DNA of 64,000 nt, from contig NZ_LNUA01000032.1 in assembly GCF_009764355.1 (NCBI RefSeq), positions 124,001 through 188,000 on the forward strand, read 5' to 3'. Numbering within the stretch: position 1 is the stretch's first letter; every line of letters starts with the position of its first letter. A model generated the notes under the pieces. It did no database searches and had not been told where the DNA came from. It saw only the letters and a list, made by a program, of their open reading frames with translations. Position numbers and translations under genes: made by a program. Positions 10,031-16,022 of the stretch are shown here, piece after piece. The stretch comes from Companilactobacillus bobalius (lineage in GTDB: Bacteria; Bacillota; Bacilli; Lactobacillales; Lactobacillaceae).

Positions 10031-10050
10031 CCATTCGGCTAGTCTTTTTT
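10025..10050 (+). terminator. Intrinsic terminator after XkdX
   Basis: Stem GGCTAGCC / GGCTAGTC (8 bp with one G-U), loop ATTC, then six T. It starts at the XkdX stop and separates tail genes from the following lysis genes. Confidence 0.75.
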
Positions 10051-10093
10051 AGTACAAAAATCAGAAAGAAGGCGAACTAGACAACCACATTTT

Positions 10094-10387
10094 ATGATAA
10101 TCAATACGATTGAAGATGCCACAAGGGCTATATCAATAGAAGTGGCAATCGGCACTGCTCTAGTATGGGTGTTTAATCGATTGGTTATTAAACCTTTATC
10201 TGATTCTATGGATCGATTGTCTAGTGAAATTAAGGATTTTAAAAATGATTCAAAATTTGAACATGATGAATTTAGGAGACATTTTGAAGAACTAGACGAT
10301 AATGTACATAAACATGATGAAATCAGGATATTAATAAAAGAAATAACAGTATCACGAATTAAGAGAGGTAATTCACATGAAAAATAA
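10094..10387 (+). CDS. XhlA-like membrane/coiled-coil protein (copy B)
   Basis: A 97-residue protein with an N-terminal hydrophobic segment (VAIGTALVWVF) and a charged coiled coil, an XhlA/holin-accessory architecture. It is a near-duplicate of the C-terminal half of the ORF at 8588. Differences cluster in two patches, near 10118-10145 and 10320-10365; the second changes the residues before the shared KRGNSHEK end. Its stop overlaps the ATG of the following holin. No strong ribosome-binding site is evident just upstream, so the start is tentative. Confidence 0.6.
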   Translation: MIINTIEDATRAISIEVAIGTALVWVFNRLVIKPLSDSMDRLSSEIKDFKNDSKFEHDEFRRHFEELDDNVHKHDEIRILIKEITVSRIKRGNSHEK

Positions 10388-10589
10388 ATTAACTATTAAA
10401 AATCAAAATAAAACTTGGTGGTTATCTATGGCTTCCTTAGTTTTAGTATTAATCCAACAAGTTGGCCATTTATTTGGCTGGGAAATTACTAATGATGAAA
10501 TTAATCAGATTATGGCTATTGTAAATACTTTGCTGGTTATAGCTGGATCACTTGGATTAATTTATGATACTATATTACGATTGTGTTGA
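10377..10589 (+). CDS. Phi-LC3-family holin (copy B), C-terminus replaced by a junction
   Basis: A 70-residue ORF that begins like a phi-LC3 holin (two hydrophobic segments, VGHLFGWEITNDEINQ, GSLGLIYDT). It then runs into the duplicated 225-bp cassette at 10571 and stops after a few residues. The intact paralogue at 11197 carries a further hydrophilic tail. Both membrane segments remain, so function is possible but unproven. It overlaps the upstream XhlA-like gene by 11 nt. Confidence 0.65.
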   Translation: MKNKLTIKNQNKTWWLSMASLVLVLIQQVGHLFGWEITNDEINQIMAIVNTLLVIAGSLGLIYDTILRLC

Positions 10590-10795
10590 TACGCCAGTTG
10601 CATTATATATGCGTGGAACTCGTGGGACTCCTTTAGTTTGGAGTTCGTGGATTAAACTAACAACACTAGATTCTTTGAACGGTAAAACAATTACAGGAAA
10701 AGATTCGGCTGGTAAAGATATTTCAATAAAAATTACAGGAATTAGCTAAAACTGGTTCCTTTTTTAGTACAAAAAAATTAGGAGATGAAATATAT
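10571..10795 (+). repeat. Duplicated ~225-bp phage cassette, copy 1
   Basis: Near-identical to 11777-12002. It contains an open frame (10573-10749) encoding the C-terminal end of a protein (DTPVALYMRG, then WSSWIKL and a Gly/Lys-rich end), a hairpin with T-tract, and the Shine-Dalgarno region of the following holin gene. Here it is joined to the holin ORF at 10377; in copy 2 it is joined to a GH25 lysin. The terminator stem of this copy is partly destroyed. Confidence 0.85.
10573..10749 (+). pseudogene. Detached C-terminal fragment of a phage (tail-fibre-like) gene, copy 1
   Basis: A 58-codon open frame with no start or ribosome-binding site of its own. An ATG at 10564 comes only from adjoining holin sequence. 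The residues (VALYMRGTRG, WSSWIKLTTL, DSAGKDISIKITG) resemble the end of a receptor-binding or fibre protein rather than a lysis protein. The same fragment occurs at 11779-11955. It is probably non-functional in both places. Confidence 0.55.
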
Positions 10796-11200
10796 ATGTA
10801 TGCACCAACACCAGCACCGCACATCGGGTTTATGGAATGGTGGGTTGCTGCTGAAAAGTTGACTGAGAATCCTTGGTTCACAACATTCATTATTATTATT
10901 TTAGTTGATCTAGCTACTGGATTTTTAAAAGGATTCTTTAAGAGCTCTAATGAGCGAGTAAACTCAACTACGGGGAGACAAGGGCTTATTAAACATACTG
11001 TTATAGCCGGTATAGCAGTTATTTTTTATCCTTTAGTAGATTGTTGGGGATTAGCCAACTATGCAAACCTGTTCTTAATGTTTTTTATCGGTCAATATGG
11101 TATTTCAATTGTAGAAAATTTAGGAATTATGGGTATTCCACTTCCAAATTGGATTACAGATAATTTGGAGAAACTAAGAAATAGGAGTGATAAAAATTGA
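10796..11200 (+). CDS. Phage holin, toxin-secretion/phage-lysis (Cp-1-like) family, copy 1
   Basis: A 134-residue protein with a clear Shine-Dalgarno (TTAGGAGATG) and about three hydrophobic segments. The loop DLATGFLKGFFKS and the GRQGLIKHT motif fit the holin family that includes Cp-1 and TcdE-type proteins. It would permeabilise the membrane for lysin export. A divergent paralogue lies at 12003-12440 behind an identical upstream cassette. Its stop overlaps the TTG start of the next holin. Confidence 0.82.
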   Translation: MYAPTPAPHIGFMEWWVAAEKLTENPWFTTFIIIILVDLATGFLKGFFKSSNERVNSTTGRQGLIKHTVIAGIAVIFYPLVDCWGLANYANLFLMFFIGQYGISIVENLGIMGIPLPNWITDNLEKLRNRSDKN

Positions 11201-11490
11201 AAAATAAATTAACTTTAGATACACATTCAGCAGTTTGGTGGGTTTCCACATTGTCACTTGTAGGAGTATTGGTACAACAAGTTGGGCATCTATTTGGCTG
11301 GGAGATTACAGGAGAAGAATTAAATCAAGCTATGGGAATTGTCAATACGGTGTTAACTATAGCGGGTTCACTCGGACTAGTATATGACACGTCGAAAGAT
11401 AAAACTAACGATCTTAATACCGTTCAATCTGATTTGACCGAAGTTAAAACACCAACATATTCAAAATCTACTAATCTAAGGAGAAACTAA
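11197..11490 (+). CDS. Phi-LC3-family holin (intact)
   Basis: A 97-residue protein starting at TTG 11197, preceded by AGGAGTGA and overlapping the upstream stop. It has two hydrophobic segments joined by HLFGWEITGEELNQAMG and ends in a charged tail, the standard phi-LC3 holin layout. It is homologous to the decayed copy at 9171 and the truncated copy at 10377 but more divergent from them than they are from each other. The lysin start follows within 2 nt. Confidence 0.85.
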   Translation: MKNKLTLDTHSAVWWVSTLSLVGVLVQQVGHLFGWEITGEELNQAMGIVNTVLTIAGSLGLVYDTSKDKTNDLNTVQSDLTEVKTPTYSKSTNLRRN

Positions 11491-11491
11491 T

Positions 11492-11842
11492 ATGACTAAA
11501 TATTTTGCAGATGTGTCTAGCTTTCAACCTGATAATTTAGGCTTCTTTCAGGGGTTAGTTAATGCTGGCGTATCTGGTATTATGATCAAGACTACCCAAG
11601 GTAGTCCTGATGGAGATAACTATTTAAATCCTAAATCTACCAATCAAGCACGGAATGCTTTAGCAGCTGGAATGAATGTTGGTTTCTATCATTATTTTCT
11701 AGCTTCAAGTGTTGCCGATTCGATCAATGAAGCTAAATTCTTTGAACAATCGGTTGTTAATTTAGGCTTTGGAAAATATATTACGATTGTGTTGATACGC
11801 CAGTTGCATTATATATGCGTGGAACTCGTGGGGATCCTTTAG
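11492..11842 (+). CDS. GH25-type endolysin, truncated by fusion
   Basis: The first ~97 residues match the N-terminus of GH25 lysozymes (muramidases): YFADVSSFQPD with the catalytic-region Asp, then IMIKTTQG and GFYHYFLA. At about 11777 the sequence runs into the duplicated cassette and the frame ends after ~20 unrelated residues. The rest of the (beta/alpha)8 barrel, with its catalytic DxE region, is missing, so this is almost certainly inactive. A functional lysin is present at 12441. Confidence 0.75.
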   Translation: MTKYFADVSSFQPDNLGFFQGLVNAGVSGIMIKTTQGSPDGDNYLNPKSTNQARNALAAGMNVGFYHYFLASSVADSINEAKFFEQSVVNLGFGKYITIVLIRQLHYICVELVGIL

Positions 11843-11955
11843 CTTGGAGTTCGTGGATTAAACTAACAACACTAGATTCTTTGAACGGTAAAACAATTAC
11901 AGGAAAAGATTCGGCTGGTAAAGATATTTCAATAAAAATCACAGGAATTAGCTAA
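11779..11955 (+). pseudogene. Detached C-terminal fragment of a phage (tail-fibre-like) gene, copy 2
   Basis: Same 58-codon frame as 10573-10749 with only a few base differences. It has no start codon or ribosome-binding site of its own and lies in a different frame from the GH25 ORF it interrupts. Confidence 0.55.
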
Positions 11956-11973
11956 AAAGCTAGTTCCTTTTTT
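11944..11973 (+). terminator. Intrinsic terminator in cassette copy 2
   Basis: Stem GGAATTAGCT / AGCTAGTTCC with an AAAA loop and six T. It overlaps the stop of the fragment ORF. The equivalent stem in copy 1 (10738-10764) is degraded. Confidence 0.75.
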
Positions 11974-12002
11974 AGTACAAAAAATTAGGAGATGAAATAT
12001 AT

Positions 12003-12440
12003 ATGTACGGAACACCAGTACCACTACCACACGCAGGATTCACTGATTGGCAGTTTGCTATCGAACACGTGGGAAGTAACGCTTTACTAAATACACTATT
12101 TATTTTGATTATTGCAGATGTGATTACAGGAATTGCAAAATCAATCATTACTCATTGTGTGGATAGTTCGATTGGCAAGAAAGGGTTGGCAATACACTTC
12201 ACGATTATTTTACTAGTTGCGTTGCTTTATCCATGGTCAATCGCGATTAACTACCAATGGTTAGGGGATTCAGTTCTAAGTCTGTGGATATTTATGTACG
12301 CAACTTCGATTGTAGAAAATATAGGTCAAATGGGGTTGCCGCTACCACGGTTTATTAAAGACCGGCTAAATAAATTCGGTCAGGATATGGAAAACCAGGA
12401 ACCAAAACAGGAAAACGATAACGAAAGAGGAGATAAATAA
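12003..12440 (+). CDS. Phage holin, Cp-1-like family, copy 2
   Basis: A 145-residue membrane protein related to the ORF at 10796. It shares the N-terminal pattern MY(A/G)TP.P.PH.GF, the DV.TG motif in the first loop, a SIGKKGLAIH motif equivalent to GRQGLIKH, and SIVENIGQMGLPLP near the end. The C-terminus is a charged cytoplasmic tail rich in Glu, Gln and Asn. The strong Shine-Dalgarno comes from the duplicated cassette. The stop abuts the amidase start, forming a normal holin-endolysin pair. Confidence 0.83.
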   Translation: MYGTPVPLPHAGFTDWQFAIEHVGSNALLNTLFILIIADVITGIAKSIITHCVDSSIGKKGLAIHFTIILLVALLYPWSIAINYQWLGDSVLSLWIFMYATSIVENIGQMGLPLPRFIKDRLNKFGQDMENQEPKQENDNERGDK

Positions 12441-13391
12441 ATGAATTTTAATATCGATAATACATACGAATTAGGAGCTAATGAAGGCTCATCTCAAGCA
12501 ACAAACAGTAAATACATTGTCCTACACGAAACAACTAACATTGGTGCTAAAGCCAATGCTTCTTACTTCAAAAATAACTGGGCAAGAACTCAAACTTATG
12601 TTCAAATTGTTATGGGAGATGGAGGTAAGATTTACCGTGTAGGTGCTGATGGATACCAAGCTTGGGGAGCTGGTAGCTATGCTAATGCCAATTCACCAGT
12701 ACAAATTGAATTGGCTAGAACTACTGATAAGGCAACGTTCAAGAAAGACTATGCAACTTTCGTTAACTTCGCTCGTGCTAAAGCTAAGCAATACGATATT
12801 CCGTGCGTACTAGACGCTTCAGGCAATGGAATCAAAACACACAAATGGATTTCAGAAAATATCTGGGGTTCACATACTGATCCAGTTGAAAGCTATCTAG
12901 AACCATTCTGGGGTATTACACACGAACAACTTGCTCATGATATCGCCTATGGAATTGCGGATGTGGTAGAACCTAAGAAGACGTTTACTAACATCAATAA
13001 TGTTGTAACCACTCTCAAGGGCAATGTGAAGGCTTATGCTACTTACAAGCTCGATGGTTCAGCTAACGAAACCACTGACATCGCACCGGGTACAGGTTGG
13101 GTATCAGCAGGTATTGAGATGATTAATGGAGAACCACAATATTGCATTGGTGGAAATATTTACATTCCACAATCAATCACAACGTTTAAAGGTAAAGTAT
13201 TGATTAATTCCGACATCCCTGTGCATGCTGTAAACCTTAAGGGTGAGGTTGTAGGTACTAGCTTAGATGGTGGTTCAGCTTGGAAGTATGCAGCAGTCGT
13301 AAATGTACCTAAAGTGGGATATTGCTACAAGATTGCCACGGATATGTATCTACCTTTGAAGTATGCTCAAGGTTCTGGATTTAAAGGATAA
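12441..13391 (+). CDS. N-acetylmuramoyl-L-alanine amidase endolysin
   Basis: A 316-residue protein. Residues ~15-165 form an Amidase_2/PGRP-like domain: YIVLHETTN gives the first Zn ligand, PVQIELA the Glu region, and WGSHTDPVESYLEP the second His and Asp region. It cleaves the amide bond between MurNAc and L-Ala. Residues ~180-316 carry repeated SLAP/SH3-like wall-binding sequence (YCYKIATDMYLPLKYAQGSG at the end). It is downstream of a holin in one transcription unit and is the only complete endolysin in the region. There is no signal peptide, so export depends on the holin. Confidence 0.9.
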   Translation: MNFNIDNTYELGANEGSSQATNSKYIVLHETTNIGAKANASYFKNNWARTQTYVQIVMGDGGKIYRVGADGYQAWGAGSYANANSPVQIELARTTDKATFKKDYATFVNFARAKAKQYDIPCVLDASGNGIKTHKWISENIWGSHTDPVESYLEPFWGITHEQLAHDIAYGIADVVEPKKTFTNINNVVTTLKGNVKAYATYKLDGSANETTDIAPGTGWVSAGIEMINGEPQYCIGGNIYIPQSITTFKGKVLINSDIPVHAVNLKGEVVGTSLDGGSAWKYAAVVNVPKVGYCYKIATDMYLPLKYAQGSGFKG

Positions 13392-13416
13392 TTTTGTTGC
13401 ACAGAAATAGAAAAGT

Positions 13417-13447
13417 GTTCGATTTTCGAACAGTTTTTAAAAACTGT
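13417..13447. repeat. Two overlapping perfect palindromes downstream of the lysin
   Basis: GTTCGATTTTCGAAC (13417-13431) and ACAGTTTTTAAAAACTGT (13430-13447) lie side by side 25 nt after the amidase stop. They could be RNA hairpins protecting the lysis mRNA or a protein-binding site; there is no terminal T-run. Confidence 0.5.
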
Positions 13448-13564
13448 ATAAAGACATATCCACGGATTGTTGATATATTATAAGCGTGCTGAGGAAAGTA
13501 AGACATTAACTTTTTTTCAATAATGGTTAACAATAAAGAAAGATTCTTATGGTTCTTCGACTTA

Positions 13565-13599
13565 GCTCTCACTCAATTATTGGGTGAGGGCTTTTTTTT
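13565..13599 (+). terminator. Intrinsic terminator of the lysis operon
   Basis: A 12-bp stem (GCTCTCACTCAA / TTGGGTGAGGGC, with G-U pairs) with a TTA loop, followed by eight T. Confidence 0.85.
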
Positions 13600-13635
13600 A
13601 TTTTGTAGGTATTAGAAGGTCATTTACTAAAAAGA

Positions 13636-13677
13636 CTCTCACTCTATTTAGTCAGTTAGGGTGGGAGGCTTTTTTTA
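13636..13677 (+). terminator. Second tandem terminator, related in sequence
   Basis: Stem CTCTCACTCTA / TTAGGGTGGGAG and a T-run, sharing the CTCTCACTC core with the preceding terminator. It probably insulates the phage from the convergent minus-strand genes. The stretch 13392-13674 holds only palindromes and terminators. Confidence 0.75.
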
Positions 13678-13887
13678 TTTGAGTTCATTTATTTTTTTAT
13701 CCAATAATTTTTTCATGTCTAATAGATCGTTTAAATATTCATTAGGTTTAGTGGCACCGTCTTTGGGACTTTTGGTTATAAAACTTTTTGCTCTAGCTTT
13801 ATGCCTGAGATAGCCAGTTCTAATTTTATTTTTTTCGTCCCATTTACGATTTGCTTTACTACGAGCCTCTGTTAATTTTTCAGTCAT
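13675..13887 (-). CDS. Small basic protein of unknown function (phage/mobile-element associated)
   Basis: A 70-residue Lys/Arg-rich, helical protein with the core YLRHKARAKSFI and a C-terminal leucine-rich helix. Proteins of this look are common in mobile elements of lactobacilli and streptococci, but no function is known to me. The Shine-Dalgarno GGTGG lies 9 nt upstream of ATG. It is the last gene of a three-gene minus-strand operon with 13889-14014 and 14066-14176. Confidence 0.65.
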   Translation of the reverse strand: MTEKLTEARSKANRKWDEKNKIRTGYLRHKARAKSFITKSPKDGATKPNEYLNDLLDMKKLLDKKINELK

Positions 13888-13888
13888 A

Positions 13889-14014
13889 TTATTTCACCAC
13901 CAAATAAATTATTCCTACAATAAATAATGCTATTACTAACCATTGATACCACTTAGTAGGTTTATTAATCTCAAAAGTCATTATTGTATTTTTACCTTGA
14001 TATGTTTTTTTCAT
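13889..14014 (-). CDS. Small single-pass membrane protein (41 aa)
   Basis: It starts with ATG at 14014 behind an excellent Shine-Dalgarno (AAGGAGATTAACATC). The N-terminus is hydrophilic (MKKTYQGKNTIMTFEI) and the C-terminal half is one membrane helix (WLVIALFIVGIIYLVV). The stop lies 1 nt before the start codon of the downstream 70-residue gene, so the two are tightly coupled. No family recognised. Confidence 0.6.
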   Translation of the reverse strand: MKKTYQGKNTIMTFEINKPTKWYQWLVIALFIVGIIYLVVK

Positions 14015-14065
14015 GATGTTAATCTCCTTAAATGTTATAATTTAAGTACACAAAGGGTAACCCCC

Positions 14066-14176
14066 TTAGGGGCTTTCCTTTGTAAACTTGATGGAGAACT
14101 TTATCAATCCGAAGATGTTGACCGACAGCTCGATTGTTAGGGTTCTTTTTTGTTTCCATAATTCCATTCTTGTCAT
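14066..14176 (-). CDS. Small protein (36 aa), first gene of the minus-strand operon
   Basis: ATG at 14176 follows a near-perfect Shine-Dalgarno (GGGAGGTGATAAAG). The protein is short and basic with a hydrophobic middle (MTRMELWKQKRT, then SVNIFGLIKFSI). The promoter and palindromic operator lie just upstream (14202-14230). A longer overlapping frame exists on the same strand (14028-14240) but begins upstream of the promoter and lacks a ribosome-binding site. Confidence 0.55.
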   Translation of the reverse strand: MTRMELWKQKRTLTIELSVNIFGLIKFSIKFTKESP

Positions 14177-14201
14177 CTTTATCACCTCCCTTACAAGTAC
14201 T

Positions 14202-14230
14202 ATAATACACTGTTAACAGTGTAAAGTCAA
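14202..14230 (-). promoter_or_regulatory. Minus-strand promoter with a 16-bp palindromic operator in its spacer
   Basis: On the minus strand: -35 TTGACT (14230-14225), a 17-bp spacer, and -10 TATTAT (14207-14202). The perfect palindrome ACACTGTTAACAGTGT occupies 14207-14222, filling almost the whole spacer, so a bound dimeric repressor would block RNA polymerase. It drives the three tiny genes downstream. The cognate repressor is not visible in this window. Confidence 0.75.
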
Positions 14231-14263
14231 TGATATACAAAATTTAATTCAATTATTTTTATA

Positions 14264-14298
14264 CAAAAAAATCGCTAGTCAATTAAGACTGGCGATTA
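14264..14298 (-). terminator. Minus-strand terminator at the phage end
   Basis: Stem ATCGCTAGTC / GACTGGCGAT with a 6-nt loop. The T-run is on the minus strand (A-tract 14265-14270). It would terminate transcripts coming from the right, where no minus-strand gene now exists. Confidence 0.6.
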
Positions 14299-14321
14299 AA
14301 CTCTGCTCTCACTATATATTT

Positions 14322-14344
14322 TTGTGGCACAAATTGTGGCACAA
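14322..14344. repeat. Tandem 11-nt direct repeat, integrase arm-site-like
   Basis: TTGTGGCACAA occurs twice with a 1-nt spacer. Such tandem repeats near prophage ends resemble arm-type sites of tyrosine integrases. Another tandem motif (GGTACCCGG, then GGTGCCCGA) lies at 14519-14539. Together they suggest that this stretch (14241-14653, otherwise gene-free) contains the right attachment site. The core att sequence cannot be defined without the other end. Confidence 0.4.
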
Positions 14345-14507
14345 CTTTTAATTACGCATAGTTATCTATCGTAATCGTATTTGCTAGGAAGGCCTATTTT
14401 ACAGGCTTTTAGGGACGTATCAAAGATTATCAAAACACTAAGTAGGTTCCCAATATGCCCAATAAAATTGAATAAAAAAGACCATTATATTGAGCTTTTT
14501 AACTATT

Positions 14508-14588
14508 GAGACTGTAAAGGTACCCGGTTTGGTGCCCGATACTAAAAATTCACGTAAGATGAATACTTAGTTGCAGTCTCTTTTTTTT
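14508..14588 (+). ncRNA. Candidate structured RNA ending in a terminator-like helix
   Basis: A closing stem GAGACTG (14508-14514) / CAGTCTC (14574-14580) is followed by eight T. The enclosed ~59 nt contains a further hairpin (ATTCA / TGAAT around CGTAAGA). No known family recognised; it may be a phage-end small RNA or the leader of the gene at 14723. Confidence 0.3.
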
Positions 14589-14722
14589 GATTTGAAATAG
14601 CCTTCTTATATATATTGTGAATTCATAGTTTTTTTATGTTCTGTTCAGATTAGATGAGGCTAATGAAAAAACAATTATTTATAGTTAGCCTTGAAGTCTT
14701 ATTTAGAAAAGAGAAAAAATAT

Positions 14723-15400
14723 ATGAATGATAAGGATTTAATTCAGCATCTTTTAGATACAATTAGTCAGCAACATAATGATTTGATGGTTGTTGTTGGG
14801 ACTTTTATTGCAATTATTTCACTAGGATTGGTTATACTTGGGTATTTACAGATTAGATTCTCGAATAAACAAATAGAAAAAATGAAATCTGAATTTAAAG
14901 ATGATTTTAAAATAGATGATATTAATAAGGCTAATAGTGAGGTTAAAGAAAATATATCTCAATTAAAGGAGTCTTTAAAAGAAAACAAAAAGATTGAACT
15001 CTCGTTGAAAAATCAAATTTCAATTTCTATGAATACTAATTTAGGGATGGCAGGTAAATTGTTAGTTAATATCAATAAGGATACAGATCCTGTACTTATT
15101 GGAAATAATGTTTCATCGATAAAAATAATTTTTGAAGAGTTGTCAGATAATGGGAATATAACAAGTCACTCGTTTAGAATTTTAGTCCTTGACATGAGTA
15201 AATTTTTGTTTGAATTAAATGAATATAATATTGTTTTGGATGGAGGAATAGTATTTCTTTTAGATTTTTTAATTAAGGAAATGAAGCAAGAAATGAACAA
15301 TACTGATATGGGTGAATCTAATAAAAGTTCACTAGAGTATTATCTAAATTTGATTGCTAAAGGATTTGAAGACATGAATAAGAGAACTTACAAAGCTTAA
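14723..15400 (+). CDS. Membrane-anchored coiled-coil protein of unknown function
   Basis: The protein begins MNDKDLIQHLLD and has one membrane helix (about residues 18-42, VVVGTFIAIISLGLVILGY). A long charged coiled coil and a helical C-terminal domain follow. The frame extends upstream to 14654, but 14723 gives a natural hydrophilic N-terminus; ribosome-binding evidence is weak for either. The base composition is AT-rich, like the adjoining phage-end DNA. It lies just outside the presumed attachment region, so it may be prophage cargo or a chromosomal orphan. No family assigned. Confidence 0.6.
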   Translation: MNDKDLIQHLLDTISQQHNDLMVVVGTFIAIISLGLVILGYLQIRFSNKQIEKMKSEFKDDFKIDDINKANSEVKENISQLKESLKENKKIELSLKNQISISMNTNLGMAGKLLVNINKDTDPVLIGNNVSSIKIIFEELSDNGNITSHSFRILVLDMSKFLFELNEYNIVLDGGIVFLLDFLIKEMKQEMNNTDMGESNKSSLEYYLNLIAKGFEDMNKRTYKA

Positions 15401-15553
15401 ATGAGCAAGTTTTAGAACAATATGGAAATGTGATGTTCTAATCATAAGTAATTAAATTTACTCTCAATAATTACTTAAGGATTCTTTAAGAAATGACCAT
15501 TACAATTTAAGTATTATAAAATAGAACCGTAAGAACGAAAGCGGGTGTAACAA

Positions 15554-15685
15554 ATGACAAGAATTGATAAATTACGCAAAAGAAGAAGATCAGAAAGAAT
15601 TGATCGTAATGTGGTTATTTTAAAGTTGTGTATTGTTATAGCTGTGACTTATTTTATCTGTCAAGCAGTTGCAACAATTCATTAA
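15554..15685 (+). CDS. Small basic membrane protein (43 aa)
   Basis: The N-terminus is strongly basic (MTRIDKLRKRRRSERIDR) and is followed by one hydrophobic helix (VVILKLCIVIAVTYFI). A weak GCGGGTG may serve as ribosome-binding site. The basic head plus single helix is typical of small inner-membrane proteins. Function unknown. Confidence 0.45.
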   Translation: MTRIDKLRKRRRSERIDRNVVILKLCIVIAVTYFICQAVATIH

Positions 15686-15781
15686 TTGATCAATTTTTTG
15701 GCGTGAGAGCTTCTAATTTGCTGAATCAACCAGTAACTTGCTAAACTTTAATCATATTAAAGATATGAGAGGAGTTTTATT

Positions 15782-15967
15782 ATGAGTGTTGATAGTAAAA
15801 AAGATGCAATTAAAGGTAAAACAAATCAAGCCGTAGGCAAAGCTTCTGGTAACGACAAACAGGAATTAAAGGGTAAAGTTCAAGAAGCAGTTGGTAAAGC
15901 CAAGGATAAAGTAGATGAAGCGGTTGATAAAGTTGCTCATAAAGTAAATAAGAAGACTGATAAATAA
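15782..15967 (+). CDS. CsbD family stress-response protein
   Basis: A 61-residue hydrophilic, Lys/Asp/Ala-rich protein with the CsbD pattern (KDAIKGKTNQAVGKASGNDK, then LKGKVQEAVGKAKDKV). CsbD proteins are abundant general-stress proteins of unknown biochemical role. There is a strong Shine-Dalgarno (GAGAGGAG) and a bidirectional terminator immediately after. Confidence 0.88.
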   Translation: MSVDSKKDAIKGKTNQAVGKASGNDKQELKGKVQEAVGKAKDKVDEAVDKVAHKVNKKTDK

Positions 15968-15968
15968 A

Positions 15969-16022
15969 AGAACTACTCGTTCTATGCATAGAATTCTATA
16001 CATAGAAAACGGGTAGTTTTTT
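15969..16022. terminator. Bidirectional terminator between csbD-like and ltp-like genes
   Basis: A long stem, AACTACTCGTTCTATG paired with CATAGAAAACGGGTAGTT, flanked by A-rich and T-rich ends. It serves both convergent genes. Confidence 0.8.

Larger units (their letters stand above)
11777..12002 (+). repeat. Duplicated ~225-bp phage cassette, copy 2
   Basis: Matches 10571-10795 with few substitutions and runs up to the start codon of the next holin. It includes the open fragment 11779-11955, an intact terminator and an AGGAGATG ribosome-binding site. Its left boundary falls inside a GH25 gene at TATATTACGATTG. Confidence 0.85.

Noticed and set aside
8886..10387. Diversity-generating retroelement producing the patchy differences between duplicate phage segments
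   Set aside because: Differences are not biased to adenines, there is no reverse transcriptase and no template/variable repeat layout in the window.
13417..13431. LexA/SOS box
   Set aside because: The palindrome is GTTCG-n5-CGAAC, the reverse orientation of the Firmicutes LexA site CGAAC-n4-GTTCG.
13943..14140. Plus-strand 65-codon ORF antisense to the small minus-strand genes
   Set aside because: No ribosome-binding site and composition of a shadow frame.
14028..14240. 70-codon minus-strand ORF starting at 14240
   Set aside because: It starts upstream of the promoter and has no ribosome-binding site; the shorter ORF at 14176 in another frame has a near-perfect one.
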